DNA from: Hymenobacter glacieicola
Lineage (GTDB): Bacteria > Bacteroidota > Bacteroidia > Cytophagales > Hymenobacteraceae
NCBI RefSeq assembly: GCF_014640315.1
Contig: NZ_BMGS01000007.1
Span: forward strand, 248,001 to 312,000
DNA: 64,000 nucleotides
Reading direction: 5' to 3'
Part shown: positions 42,401-51,101 of the stretch, in pieces
Layout: every line of letters starts with the position of its first letter
Position numbering within the stretch: position 1 is the first letter of the stretch
Position numbers and translations under genes: made by a program
Notes under the pieces: generated by a model
What the model was told of the DNA's origin: nothing
The model's database searches: none
What the model saw: the letters and a program-made list of their open reading frames with translations, nothing else

Positions 42401-44356
42401 TTACAGGATTCGCAATTCTATGCGGCGGTTTTGCTGGCGGTGTTCCTCGGAGTCATTGGGCAGGAGCGGTTTGGTTTCTCCGTAGCCTCTGAAGCGCAAG
42501 CGGGTAGCCTTTACGCCCTGGCTGACCAGGTACGTGTACACCGACTTAGCCCGGTTCTGGGACAAGAGCTGGTTGTCATCGTCGGAGCCTACGTCATCCG
42601 TGTGGCCAGATACTTCCACCTGCACATCGGGGTACTGTTTCATGAAGCCCACGAGCCGGTTGAGTTCCGTCCGCGACTTGGGCTTTAGCTCATACTGCTT
42701 GGTGTCAAAGAACAAGTTATTGAGCACGATGCTGCGCCCAGCCCGGACGGGTTCCAGGTAAATGTCCAAGGTCAGCGGGTCGAAGCTGCGCTTGTCACTA
42801 TAGTCAAAGCTCAGGCTCTTCATCAGGTACTTGTCGGCGGCGGCGTACATAGCGTACTGGCGGCCCTCGTTTAGCACCACCGTGTACTCGCCGTTTTCCG
42901 CATCGGAGCCCACGTATTGCACCAGCTCGTCGGTATTCAGATCGTAGAGCTGCACATCGGCCCGGATGGGCTTCTTGGTAAACGCATCAAAGACCCGGCC
43001 CTGGGTGTAGGTACTGGTTTCGCGGGCTCGGATTTCCTTGGGCACCTCAAAGCCGAACAGCTCTACCGGACGGTCGCGCTCCTGCTTGACACCTGGTGCG
43101 GCGGCCCGGGAGCGGGAGCAGAATCCCCGGCGGTTATCCGAGCTGATAAAGAGGGAGGCCTCATTCTCAAAGGTATTAAGCGGGTAGCCTAGGTTTTGAG
43201 GAGTGTTCCACTTGCCGGCCCCGAGCTGCTCACACCGGTAGATGTCCAGCCCACCCATGCCGACCAGACCATCGGTCACGTAGTAGAGCGTGGTGCCGCT
43301 GGCGTGGATGAAGGGCGCCATATCCTTACCCGCCGTGTTCACGGGGGCGCCCACGTTGCGGGCCAGCGTCCAGTTGCCGTCAGCGCCCAGCGTAGTCACG
43401 TAGATATCTTCCTGGCCTTTGCCCCCGCGGCGGATACTGGTAAAATACAGAGTTCGGCCGTCGGCGGAAAGCGTGGGCTGGGAGTCCCACTCCGGCGAAT
43501 TCACGTTGCGGCCCAGGTTCTGAGGCTTGCTCCAGGTGTTGCCCGTGCGCCGGGAGATGTACAAGTCACAGTTGCCCACGGAGTTCGGCCGGTCGCAGGA
43601 GGCAAACACCAGCGTTTTTCCGTCGCCGGAAATTGTACCCGCGCCTTCGTTGTAGGGAGTGTTGATGGCCGGCGAAATGGAAGCCGGCGCATCCAGGGTA
43701 CCGTCCTTGTTCTGGCGGCTAACGAACAGGTCTTCTCCGCTTTCGGCCGTCGGGCGGCCGGTAAACAGCAGAAAGCGGCTATCAGCAGTAAGCGCCGGGA
43801 AATACTGAAATCGGTAGGTATTCAGCGGGCCGGGCAGCCGCTCCGGTTGAATACCGGTGGGCGCCGCCATTGCCTTCAGGGCAAACTCGCAATTGAGCAG
43901 TTGGCGCTGGGCCCGCGGCGCGTTGCGGGGGCTTTTGGTGGCGGTTTTCAGGTATTTTTTGTAGCTATCAGCAGCCGTGGCGTACTCGCCGAAACTCATG
44001 GCTAGCTCCCCGAGGGTAAAGTAGTCATTGGCCCGGGCGGGGTCCAGGGGAAGCTTACTAATCCCGTCCCGGTACGACTCGAAGGCAGCGCGGTTTTCAC
44101 CCATGGCCTTCAGCAGGGAGCCTCTCATCAAGTAAGGCTCGCCCAGGGAAGGAAACTTCTGGTTGAGCTGGGTCAGCGTTTCAATGGCTTTGTTGAACTC
44201 CCGGTCTTTGGCTTGCTCCTGGGCTTTGTCCCAGAGGTTGCGGGCCTTGGTGTTGGTAGTGCTAAGCTTGGCCTGGGCAGCAGCTGGCAGGGGAACGACC
44301 TCACTTACGGCTATTGCCAACAACACCACAAACGGAACGGAAAGTAAACGGCGCAT
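42401..44356 (-). CDS. OmpA-family protein with TPR and PD40 repeats
   Basis: A 651-residue envelope protein: signal peptide (ending VPLPAAA-Q), TPR-like helices at about 35-170 (ETLTQLNQKFPSLGEPYLMR), a PD40/WD40-like beta-propeller at about 185-410 with repeated (S/P)ADGRTLYFTS-type blades (ISGDGKTLVFASC, LSADGRTLYFTSI, IHASGTTLYYVTD), a carboxypeptidase-regulatory-like strand region at 440-520, and a C-terminal OmpA peptidoglycan-binding domain (about 535-651) with VEVSGHTDDVGSDDDNQLLS and RAKSVYTYLVSQGV. This is a common Bacteroidota architecture that links the outer membrane to peptidoglycan; some members belong to gliding or secretion systems, but no such genes are nearby. It lies 14 nt downstream of queE. 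Confidence 0.92.
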   Translation of the reverse strand: MRRLLSVPFVVLLAIAVSEVVPLPAAAQAKLSTTNTKARNLWDKAQEQAKDREFNKAIETLTQLNQKFPSLGEPYLMRGSLLKAMGENRAAFESYRDGISKLPLDPARANDYFTLGELAMSFGEYATAADSYKKYLKTATKSPRNAPRAQRQLLNCEFALKAMAAPTGIQPERLPGPLNTYRFQYFPALTADSRFLLFTGRPTAESGEDLFVSRQNKDGTLDAPASISPAINTPYNEGAGTISGDGKTLVFASCDRPNSVGNCDLYISRRTGNTWSKPQNLGRNVNSPEWDSQPTLSADGRTLYFTSIRRGGKGQEDIYVTTLGADGNWTLARNVGAPVNTAGKDMAPFIHASGTTLYYVTDGLVGMGGLDIYRCEQLGAGKWNTPQNLGYPLNTFENEASLFISSDNRRGFCSRSRAAAPGVKQERDRPVELFGFEVPKEIRARETSTYTQGRVFDAFTKKPIRADVQLYDLNTDELVQYVGSDAENGEYTVVLNEGRQYAMYAAADKYLMKSLSFDYSDKRSFDPLTLDIYLEPVRAGRSIVLNNLFFDTKQYELKPKSRTELNRLVGFMKQYPDVQVEVSGHTDDVGSDDDNQLLSQNRAKSVYTYLVSQGVKATRLRFRGYGETKPLLPNDSEEHRQQNRRIELRIL

Positions 44357-44370
44357 AGGCGGGTAGGGCG

Positions 44371-45021
44371 CTACGGAATGTCGAGGAACTTATGAGTCTG
44401 CAGCGACACCTGCCACTGCGGATTGGCTTTTACGTAGTCAACAATAAGGGGCATCATCTGGGCGGCCTTGCTCCACTCCGGCTGCAGATACAGGCGGCAC
44501 TCCGGCCCAACCGCAGCGGCATGCTGCTCGGCCCAGGCAAAATCGTTCTTGTTAAACACCACGATTTTCAACTCGTGGGCAGCAACCAGTACGGAAGGCA
44601 GTGGCGCCTTGAATTTCTTGGGCGAAACGCAAATCCAGTCCCACTCCCCGCTTAGCGGATAGGCCCCGCTGGTTTCAATCCAGTTGCGGCAGCCGGCCGC
44701 GTGCAACGCGGCGGTTAAAGGGGCCAGATCATGCATGAGCGGCTCGCCACCGGTGATAACCACGTTGCGACCGGGCTCGGCCGTAACGGCGGCCACCAGC
44801 TCAGCAAGGGTTTGACGCGGGTGCGCGTCCAGGGGCCACGACTCTTTCACATCGCACCACACGCAGCCCACATCGCACCCGCCCAGGCGAATGAAGTAGG
44901 CAGCGCGGCCAGTGTTATAGCCTTCGCCCTGAATCGTATAAAACTGCTCCATTACGGGCAGTGTAAGCGCCGCAGCCGCCTGAGTCGGGGCTGCCGACGT
45001 AACGGGAAGTTCGTGCAGCAA
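44371..45021 (-). CDS. queE: 7-carboxy-7-deazaguanine synthase
   Basis: Radical-SAM enzyme making 7-carboxy-7-deazaguanine for queuosine. Length about 216 residues. The [4Fe-4S] cluster motif is CDVGCVWC with Cys49, Cys53 and Cys56 (CxxxCxxC). Other conserved stretches are FYTIQGEGYNTGRAAYFIRL, VVITGGEPLMHDL (SAM-binding GGE) and ETSGAYP. The start is uncertain: TTG at 45021 gives a 23-residue Ala/Thr-rich lead before MEQFYTIQGEG; a later ATG (residue 24) is also possible. No other queuosine gene is in the window. The downstream OmpA-type gene is 14 nt away on the same strand. Confidence 0.93.
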   Translation of the reverse strand: MLHELPVTSAAPTQAAAALTLPVMEQFYTIQGEGYNTGRAAYFIRLGGCDVGCVWCDVKESWPLDAHPRQTLAELVAAVTAEPGRNVVITGGEPLMHDLAPLTAALHAAGCRNWIETSGAYPLSGEWDWICVSPKKFKAPLPSVLVAAHELKIVVFNKNDFAWAEQHAAAVGPECRLYLQPEWSKAAQMMPLIVDYVKANPQWQVSLQTHKFLDIP

Positions 45022-45042
45022 AACGCGTATTCTGAAAATAAT

Positions 45043-45106
45043 AAGTCGGGCCGCTGGGGCGGGCCCGGTGGGTTAGCACCGGGCCTGTTTACCAACGGCC
45101 CGACTT
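45043..45106 (-). terminator. Nested double hairpin between folD and queE
   Basis: Outer stem AAGTCGGGCCG (45043-45053) with CGGCCCGACTT (45096-45106); inner stem GGCCCGGTG (45062-45070) with CACCGGGCC (45077-45085). On the minus strand it is followed by TTATTATTTTC, so it probably terminates the folD transcript 140 nt past its stop, and ends only 22 nt before the queE start. Confidence 0.7.
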
Positions 45107-45246
45107 TAAAAGTAGTACACCGCCCCGAATTCTAAAAGCCTGAGGCGGTTTTAATTGGATTTTGAGGTCCAAAGCAAGGGTTGAAGCTGAGCTATAACCA
45201 ATTGGGTGTAGCCTACAGCCGGTGTTGCCTAGCGCTGACGACTCGC

Positions 45247-46158
45247 TTACTTGGCATATACCTCTCCCTTGGCCGTCCGCAGCGTGTTAAGCAGTAGCAT
45301 GGCAATGGTCATGGGGCCTACCCCGCCCGGTACCGGCGTGATATAAGAAGCCAGGGGCGCCACCTCGGCAAAGTTCACGTCTCCCTTAAGCGCCCACCCC
45401 GATTTTTTGGTGGTATCCTCCACGCGGGTTGTGCCTACGTCGATGATAACCGCGCCGGGCTTCACCATGTCGGCCGTAACAAACTCCGGCCGGCCCAGGG
45501 CGGCTACCAAAATATCGGCGGAGCGGGTTATTTCCACCAGGTTTTGAGTTCGAGAATGACATAAAGTAACCGTGCAGTTGCCCGGCTCTAAGTTCTTAGC
45601 CAGCAAGATGCTAACTGGCGTACCCACAATGTTACTACGCCCAATTACGACGCAGTGCTTGCCATCGGTTGGTAGCTCATAGCGACGCAGCAACTCCACA
45701 ATTCCGGAGGGGGTAGCGGGCAGCAACGCGGGTAGCCCGGCCACCATCCGACCAATGTTCATGGGGTGGAAGCCATCCACATCCTTTTCGGGGCGAATGG
45801 CTTCAATCACCTTGTTGGTGTCGATGTGCTTAGGCAAGGGCAGCTGCACAATAAAACCGTCAATTTCCGGATCCTGGTTGAGCTCCTCCACCTTGGCCAG
45901 CAACTCGGCTTCGGTGATGTCGTCCTCGTAGCGCAGCAGCGTACTCCCGAACCCTACCCGTTCACAAGCCAGCACCTTGTTGCGCACGTAGGTTTCGGAG
46001 CCGCCATCGTGGCCAACCAGAACAGCGGCCAAGTGCGGTACCTTTTGGCCGGCCGCCTGACGCTGGGCTACTTCGGCGGCAATTTCCTCTTTAATAGCCT
46101 CGGCGGTCTGCTTGCCGTCAATCAGGCGGTAGGTAGTAGCTTCGGGAGCAGTGGTCAT
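45247..46158 (-). CDS. folD: Bifunctional methylene-THF dehydrogenase / methenyl-THF cyclohydrolase
   Basis: Interconverts 5,10-methylene-, methenyl- and 10-formyl-tetrahydrofolate for purine, fMet and one-carbon supply. From the ATG at 46156-46158 the product is 303 residues. Catalytic Lys lies in [17 protein letters not shown] (YxxxK), followed by [14 protein letters not shown] and [15 protein letters not shown]. The Rossmann NADP site reads [17 protein letters not shown] and the C-terminal [17 protein letters not shown] is the family signature. An open frame extends 41 codons upstream into the preceding small gene but is Arg-rich and not family-like. It is 11 nt downstream of the small gene 46170-46361, so likely co-transcribed. 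Confidence 0.97.
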   Translation of the reverse strand: MTTAPEATTYRLIDGKQTAEAIKEEIAAEVAQRQAAGQKVPHLAAVLVGHDGGSETYVRNKVLACERVGFGSTLLRYEDDITEAELLAKVEELNQDPEIDGFIVQLPLPKHIDTNKVIEAIRPEKDVDGFHPMNIGRMVAGLPALLPATPSGIVELLRRYELPTDGKHCVVIGRSNIVGTPVSILLAKNLEPGNCTVTLCHSRTQNLVEITRSADILVAALGRPEFVTADMVKPGAVIIDVGTTRVEDTTKKSGWALKGDVNFAEVAPLASYITPVPGGVGPMTIAMLLLNTLRTAKGEVYAK

Positions 46159-46169
46159 GGGTACGGGGG

Positions 46170-46361
46170 TTAGGCTAAATCCTGCGGTTGGTCGGGAATG
46201 CGTTTGTGGTCGTGGGCGGCAATGGCGGCGGTACCGGCGGCTTGCAGCGCGGCTTCCATGGCGGGCCAATCGTCGCGCCACCGGAACTTGCGCTCCTGCC
46301 CTTTGATGATCTTGTCTAGTTGCTCCTGGCTTGTACAGTTCTTGAGAAGGGTATCGGACAT
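46170..46361 (-). CDS. Small hypothetical protein upstream of folD
   Basis: A 63-residue soluble protein starting at the ATG 46359-46361. It is highly charged: [19 protein letters not shown] in the middle and [14 protein letters not shown] at the end. It lies after the lepA terminator (46431-46463) and 11 nt before folD on the same strand, so it appears to be the first gene of a folD unit. A longer frame reaching back into lepA exists but crosses the terminator. No family recognised; support is position, start and plausible composition. Confidence 0.55.
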   Translation of the reverse strand: MSDTLLKNCTSQEQLDKIIKGQERKFRWRDDWPAMEAALQAAGTAAIAAHDHKRIPDQPQDLA

Positions 46362-46430
46362 GTTTTGCGATGGTAAATCATTACACGCCGTGTCAAGAAG
46401 TGCATGAGGTGAAAAAAGAAGTGCGGTAAC

Positions 46431-46463
46431 AACAAAAAGCGCGGCCCGTTTCGGAGCCGCGCT
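46431..46463 (-). terminator. Terminator after lepA
   Basis: On the minus strand AGCGCGGC (from 46463 leftwards) pairs with GCCGCGCT ending at 46438, 10-nt loop, followed by TTTTTGTTG. It starts 8 nt past the lepA stop. Confidence 0.9.
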
Positions 46464-46470
46464 GGGGGTA

Positions 46471-48258
46471 TTAGTCGATTTTAAGAACGGCCAGGAAGGC
46501 CTCTTGTGGGATTTCAACGGAGCCCACCTGACGCATCCGCTTCTTGCCTTCCTTTTGCTTCTCGAGCAGTTTGCGCTTACGGCTGATGTCGCCGCCGTAA
46601 CACTTGGCAATTACGTTTTTGCGCAGGGCTTTCACCGTTTCCCGGGCAATGATTTTCTGCCCAATGCTGGCCTGAATGGCAATTTCAAACTGCTGGCGGG
46701 GTAGCAATTCCCGGAGCTTTTCGCAGAGGCGGCGGCCCCAGTCGTAGCTCTTGGAACGGTGCACGATGGCCGACAACGCATCGACCTTCTCGCCATTCAG
46801 CATTACGTCCAGCTTCACCATGTCCGACTCACGGAAGCCGATCAGCTCGTAGTCGAGGGAAGCGTAGCCGCGGCTGATGGTTTTGAGCTTGTCAAAGAAA
46901 TCAAACACGATTTCTGACAGGGGCAGCTCGAAGGTCAGCTCTACCCGCTCCGAAGTTAGGTAACTCTGACCCTTGATAATGCCGCGCTTCTCCATGCAGA
47001 GCGTGATAATGGGCCCTACGTAATCAGCCGCCGTGATGATCTGGGCTTTGATGTAGGGCTCCTCGATCAGCTTAATCATGTTCGGCTCCGGCATTTCGCT
47101 CGGCGCGTTGATGGTCAGGCGCTGATCTTTGGTGCCAGTAGCGTGGAACTGCACTGAGGGCACGGTAGTAATTACCGTCATGTTAAACTCGCGCTCCAGG
47201 CGCTCCTGCACAATTTCCATGTGCAGCATACCCAGGAAGCCGCACCGGAAGCCGAAGCCCAGAGCCACCGACGTTTCAGGCTCCCACACCAGGGAGGCGT
47301 CATTGAGCTGGAGCTTTTCCATGCAGGAACGCAGCTCCTCATACTCAGTGGTATCTACGGGGTAAATGCCGGCGAATACCATGGGCTTGACATCCTCGAA
47401 GCCCTGAATGGCTTCGGCCGTGGGCCGCGCTACGTGCGTGATGGTGTCCCCTACTTTTACTTCGCGGGCCTCCTTGATGCCGGAAATCAGGTAGCCCACG
47501 TTGCCGGCCCCAATTTCGGGCCGGGGCTCCTGGTTCAAGCCCAGAATACCAATTTCATCGGCGCCGTACTCCTTGCCCGTGGCCATGAACCGGAGCTTGT
47601 CGCCCTTGCGCATGGTGCCGTTCTTGATGCGGAACAGTACCTCAATGCCCCGGTAGGAGTTGAATACGGAGTCAAAAATCAGGGCTTGGAGCGGGGCTTC
47701 CGGGTCGCCTTGGGGCGCCGGAATTCGCTCACAAATGGCGTTCAGAATGGCTTCGATACCAATGCCGGATTTGCCCGAGGCCGGAATGATTTCTTCCCGC
47801 TCGCAGCCAATCAGGTCCACAATTTCGTCCGACACCTCCTCCGGCATGGAGTGGGGCAGATCAATTTTATTGAGAACGGGGATTATGGTCAGGTCGGAGC
47901 CGATGGCCAGGTAGAGGTTGCTGATAGTCTGGGCCTCGATGCCCTGGGAGGAATCCACAATCAGCAGGGCGCCCTCGCAGGCAGCAATGGAGCGGGATAC
48001 TTCGTAGCTAAAGTCGACGTGACCGGGCGTATCAATCAGGTTGAGCGTGTACTGCTCGCCCTTGTACTGATACTGCATCTGGATGGCGTGGCTCTTGATG
48101 GTGATGCCCCGCTCCCGCTCCAGGTCCATATTGTCGAGCAGCTGAGCTTGCATATCGCGCTTGGCTACCGTGCTGGTAAATTCCAAGAGGCGGTCGGCCA
48201 GGGTGCTCTTGCCGTGGTCGATGTGGGCGATGATGCAGAAATTGCGGATGTTCTTCAC
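46471..48258 (-). CDS. lepA: Elongation factor 4 (back-translocating GTPase LepA)
   Basis: Translational GTPase that acts on stalled or mis-translocated ribosomes and in 30S biogenesis. Length is 595 residues, standard. G1 is [10 protein letters not shown]2 is in [13 protein letters not shown]3 DTPGHVDF and G4 NKIDLP. Domains II, III and V follow EF-G order without domain IV, and the LepA-specific C-terminal domain holds [18 protein letters not shown]. The GTG start matches the family N-terminus ([16 protein letters not shown]). A CGAAGGTA box (minus TACCTTCG, 48281-48288) is 22 nt upstream. A terminator follows at once. Confidence 0.98.
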   Translation of the reverse strand: MKNIRNFCIIAHIDHGKSTLADRLLEFTSTVAKRDMQAQLLDNMDLERERGITIKSHAIQMQYQYKGEQYTLNLIDTPGHVDFSYEVSRSIAACEGALLIVDSSQGIEAQTISNLYLAIGSDLTIIPVLNKIDLPHSMPEEVSDEIVDLIGCEREEIIPASGKSGIGIEAILNAICERIPAPQGDPEAPLQALIFDSVFNSYRGIEVLFRIKNGTMRKGDKLRFMATGKEYGADEIGILGLNQEPRPEIGAGNVGYLISGIKEAREVKVGDTITHVARPTAEAIQGFEDVKPMVFAGIYPVDTTEYEELRSCMEKLQLNDASLVWEPETSVALGFGFRCGFLGMLHMEIVQERLEREFNMTVITTVPSVQFHATGTKDQRLTINAPSEMPEPNMIKLIEEPYIKAQIITAADYVGPIITLCMEKRGIIKGQSYLTSERVELTFELPLSEIVFDFFDKLKTISRGYASLDYELIGFRESDMVKLDVMLNGEKVDALSAIVHRSKSYDWGRRLCEKLRELLPRQQFEIAIQASIGQKIIARETVKALRKNVIAKCYGGDISRKRKLLEKQKEGKKRMRQVGSVEIPQEAFLAVLKID

Positions 48259-48280
48259 TAGAGGCGGTTTTTTCCAGAGG

Positions 48281-48288
48281 CGAAGGTA
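48281..48288 (-). promoter_or_regulatory. Bacteroidota -7-like box for lepA
   Basis: Minus-strand TACCTTCG, the TAnnTTCG variant, 22 nt upstream of the lepA GTG start. Confidence 0.45.
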
Positions 48289-48525
48289 CGAAAAACGACC
48301 CGTAAAAGCTAACGGAGCCCGTTTGCCCAGCCCGCCCCCTGTGCCCGGGGTTAGCCGGTTGGGCTGTACTTGCCGGTCAGCCCCTCCCCCTTCCCACCGC
48401 TGTAGAACCGCCTGCCTAGGCTAAGCCAGAGCCGGGCCAGTACTACCGCCCCGCCTACCAGAACTATGCGCTGCGGATGCCGTTCTTAACTGAACACTTT
48501 CTTTCCTGCTAACCAGATAACTCGT

Positions 48526-48933
48526 ATGGGCATTACTCTTCAGCAAGCGCAACTGGCCGTGCAGGCCGCGCACGAAAAGGCGCAGCAAATGGGCGTCAAA
48601 ATGAACATTGCCGTGGTTGACTCCGGCGCCAACCTCGTGGCCTTTATCCGCATGGATGATGCCTGGCTGGGCTCCCTGGATATCTCCATTAAGAAAGCCA
48701 AGACGGCGCGCTTCTTTGACATGCCCACGGGGGCCATTGGGGGCCTCTCCCAGCCCGGCGGCTCCTTGTACAACATTGAGCATTCCAACGGGGGCCTGAT
48801 TACCTTCCCGGGCGGGATTCCGCTCAAGAACCGCGAGGGCCAGATATTCGGCGCCATTGGCGTGTCGGGCAGCACCGTGGAGGACGACCATGCGGTGGCT
48901 GAGGCGGGCGTACAGGCGCTGTCGGGCCAATAA
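48526..48933 (+). CDS. GlcG/HbpS-like heme-binding family protein
   Basis: A 135-residue protein of the GlcG/HbpS family (PF03928). Known members bind heme or degradation products, or accompany glycolate oxidase or two-component sensors; many have no assigned role. Family marks are the opening [50 protein letters not shown] and the end [20 protein letters not shown]. No signal peptide, hence cytoplasmic. It stands alone between lepA (divergent) and the regulatory-domain gene. No partner such as glcDEF or SenS is present. Confidence 0.9.
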   Translation: MGITLQQAQLAVQAAHEKAQQMGVKMNIAVVDSGANLVAFIRMDDAWLGSLDISIKKAKTARFFDMPTGAIGGLSQPGGSLYNIEHSNGGLITFPGGIPLKNREGQIFGAIGVSGSTVEDDHAVAEAGVQALSGQ

Positions 48934-49113
48934 ACTAGCATAACGCCACGCGGCAACCGAGGAGGACGCCGGGCCCAACAGGGGCGGCCGGGGTGCGGGA
49001 AAGCGCCCTGGCCGTTTTGTTGCCGGCACCTTTTGCCGCCGCCGCCACCTGCGACGGCCGTATATTGCAGGCCACCTACCAAGGCGGCGCGCTGCCTTGT
49101 CCTGTTTTCTAGA

Positions 49114-49965
49114 ATGCCACCCAGATATTGTTTACTGCTTTTATTCTCGCTGGTCAGCCTCAGCCTGCGGGCTCAGAACATCATCCTCGAAGGCCGTATT
49201 CTGAACACGCACACCAATGAGCCCGTGCCCTTTGCTACGCTGGGCGTACCGGGCCGGGGGCTGGGCACCGTGGCCGATGAGCAGGGCCGCTACCTGCTGC
49301 GCCTACCCGATCTGCGGGATACGCTCGTGGTTACTTGCGTAGGTTTTTCCCGGCAGGTTGTCTTACCCACGGCCCTGGCGGCCGGCCAGCGCGAGTTTCG
49401 GCTGGCCCCGCAGGAGCAGGCCCTAGGCGCGGTGGTGGTGGAGCACCGCCGGGTGCATCCGGGCCAGCTGGGCCGCAGCAAGGAAAAGGCCGATGTGCTA
49501 TGGACGGGAGGCTCAAGCGGCAAAGAAACCGTGGACGACGAGTGGGGCTGGGAGCTGGGCACCGTGCTGCGGCCTACCCATCGCACTTACCTCGAAGAAT
49601 TTCACGTTTTTCTAGCCGCCAACACCTACGAGCACCTGCGCTTCCGCCTGAACCTGTACGCGCTGGAGCAGGGCCGACCGGGCCGGGCACTACTCTCCCG
49701 CGACGTACAATTGGTGTGCAGCAACCGCCAACGGGGTTGGCTCACGCTGGATCTGCGGCCCTACGAAATCATGCTGGAATCCCAGCCGGTAGTAGCCACC
49801 CTTCAGTGGCTGCAAAGCGAGAAAACCAATCCGTGGGAAAAGTACTTTTCCATACCCGTAACGCGCCAGCCCAAGCACGTAATGGTGGAACGCGAAAATA
49901 GCGAGGCCGCCTGGACTACCCACGCCCTGCAGCCGAGTTTGTACTTCACGGTAATGACGGAATGA
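49114..49965 (+). CDS. Secreted carboxypeptidase-regulatory-domain protein (paralogue 1)
   Basis: A 283-residue secreted or outer-membrane-associated protein. Signal peptide MPPRYCLLLLFSLVSLSLRA-Q, then a transthyretin-like CarboxypepD_reg domain (about 22-100): ILEGRILNTHTNEPVPFATL, GTVADEQGRYLLRLP and LVVTCVGFSRQVV. The remaining 180 residues are beta-rich with HLRFRLNLYALEQGRP and GWLTLDLRPYEIML; no catalytic motif. The ATG at 49114 places the signal peptide at the N-terminus; a longer frame from 49033 is rejected. It is paralogous over its full length to 51102-51977, with the Uma2/MafI-like pair between them. Function unknown; such domains often dock extracellular partners. Confidence 0.8.
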   Translation: MPPRYCLLLLFSLVSLSLRAQNIILEGRILNTHTNEPVPFATLGVPGRGLGTVADEQGRYLLRLPDLRDTLVVTCVGFSRQVVLPTALAAGQREFRLAPQEQALGAVVVEHRRVHPGQLGRSKEKADVLWTGGSSGKETVDDEWGWELGTVLRPTHRTYLEEFHVFLAANTYEHLRFRLNLYALEQGRPGRALLSRDVQLVCSNRQRGWLTLDLRPYEIMLESQPVVATLQWLQSEKTNPWEKYFSIPVTRQPKHVMVERENSEAAWTTHALQPSLYFTVMTE

Positions 49966-50034
49966 GCAAGACTACCATAGCTGGTCTGCCGACTCGTTTT
50001 TGCGTATCTTCCGCTTGTCTACAATAGCTCCGTT

Positions 50035-50637
50035 ATGCGCCCTACTATCACCGAAGACGTTATTACGCTCCGCAGCCCGGTGCTGGCCAATATGTCGGAC
50101 GACGAGTTTTTCGACTTCTGCCAGTTGAACTCCGACTTGCGGATTGAGCGTACTGCCAACCACGAAATACTACTTATGTCGTCTACTGGCAGCCGTTCCG
50201 GCAAACGCAACGCCCGCCTTACCGGGCAACTATACAGCTGGTATGCTCAGCACTCACAACAAGGCGAGGTATTCGATTCCAACACCGGTTTTACCCTCCC
50301 CGATGGCTCCGTACTGTCGCCGGATGCTTCCTGGGTTTCGGCAGCCAAGTGGAACGCCCTGACCACCGAACAGCAGGACAAATTTGCGCCTGTATGCCCG
50401 GAGTTTGTAGTAGAGCTGAAATCGGCTACCGACTCCCTGAAAACCCTACAGGCCAAAATGCTCGACTGGCTCCGCAACGGTGCCCAACTGGCGTGGTTCA
50501 TCGTGCCGGAAACCGAAACCGCCTACCTCTACCGCCCCGGCCAACCCGAGCCGGAAGTGGTGCAAGGCTTTGAGAAGGAGCTATCCGGCGAAGCCGTACT
50601 GCCGGGGTTCCAGCTACGGCTGGTGGAGCTGCGGTAA
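50035..50637 (+). CDS. Uma2 family endonuclease-fold protein (DUF820)
   Basis: A 200-residue cytoplasmic protein of the Uma2/DUF820 group of restriction-endonuclease-like folds. The putative active site is PD-(D/E)xK like: SVLSPDASWVS (Asp) and PEFVVELKSATDSLKTLQAK (ExK), then MLDWLRNGAQLAWFIVPETE, the family hallmark. Uma2 proteins are abundant in cyanobacteria and Bacteroidota, and their biological role is unproven. The 3' neighbour (50640) starts 2 nt after the stop, so the two are translationally coupled. A TATCTTCC promoter-like box lies about 23 nt upstream. Confidence 0.88.
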   Translation: MRPTITEDVITLRSPVLANMSDDEFFDFCQLNSDLRIERTANHEILLMSSTGSRSGKRNARLTGQLYSWYAQHSQQGEVFDSNTGFTLPDGSVLSPDASWVSAAKWNALTTEQQDKFAPVCPEFVVELKSATDSLKTLQAKMLDWLRNGAQLAWFIVPETETAYLYRPGQPEPEVVQGFEKELSGEAVLPGFQLRLVELR

Positions 50638-50639
50638 GT

Positions 50640-50999
50640 ATGTGGAGTTGGTGGAAAGAGTATCACCGTCTAAAGCAGCGGGAACAGTTGGTTGCAACGC
50701 TACTGGCCGCCTCTTACGAAGCAGGCTTGCTGCCGCGTGATTACGCCTATGCACAAGACATGCTTTTAGTAGGCGAATATGGCTGTGCCTTCGACATCAT
50801 TGTTCAACAGCTTTATGAGCATGAGGTGGAAATATCTCCAAACTTGTTTGCGCTTGTAAAACGGGCCGCTGATTCGATATTACTAACCCCTGGGAGTTAT
50901 TTTTTTCTTCGTGAGCTTATTAGGTCACCTGACCATATCCCTCTTCCCATCAGAAAGAAAGTGGCTTCCCTGATTAGTTCTCTGCGTCTAGCGCAGTAA
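50640..50999 (+). CDS. MafI-like immunity-type small protein
   Basis: A 119-residue helical, soluble protein that starts 2 nt after the Uma2 stop codon. The segment ARDYAYAQDMLLVGEYGCAF-like (RDYAYAQDMLLVGEYGCAFD), with the following IIVQQLYEHEVEISPNLFAL, matches the pattern I associate with MafI-family immunity proteins (a helix, V/GEYGxAxxxL, then LYExxxxIS). The C-terminal 40 residues (IRSPDHIPLPIRKKVASLIS) are basic and unlike that core. The match is by pattern only. If right, it would neutralise a toxin; no Maf-type toxin is adjacent and Uma2 is the only candidate partner. Confidence 0.6.
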   Translation: MWSWWKEYHRLKQREQLVATLLAASYEAGLLPRDYAYAQDMLLVGEYGCAFDIIVQQLYEHEVEISPNLFALVKRAADSILLTPGSYFFLRELIRSPDHIPLPIRKKVASLISSLRLAQ

Positions 51000-51009
51000 T
51001 ATCATTAAA

Positions 51010-51038
51010 GCCCCGCGCCCACCTCGCGGGGCCTTTTT
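51010..51038 (+). terminator. Terminator after the Uma2/MafI-like pair
   Basis: GCCCCGCG (51010-51017) pairs with CGCGGGGC (51025-51032), 7-nt loop, followed by a T5 tract. It lies 10 nt past the stop codon. Confidence 0.9.
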
Positions 51039-51101
51039 ATGCGCCTTGCAACGCTCTGTACCTACCGCTGCTCTTCTGCCTGAACCTATTCGGCAAGTTA
51101 T

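Noticed and set aside
45022..45246. preQ1 riboswitch upstream of queE
   Set aside because: The structure is a nested GC-rich hairpin with a T-rich tail and lacks the short pseudoknot and A-rich tail of preQ1 riboswitches.
46159..46281. N-terminal extension of folD
   Set aside because: Arg-rich, overlaps the small upstream gene and is absent from the family; ATG at 46158 fits.
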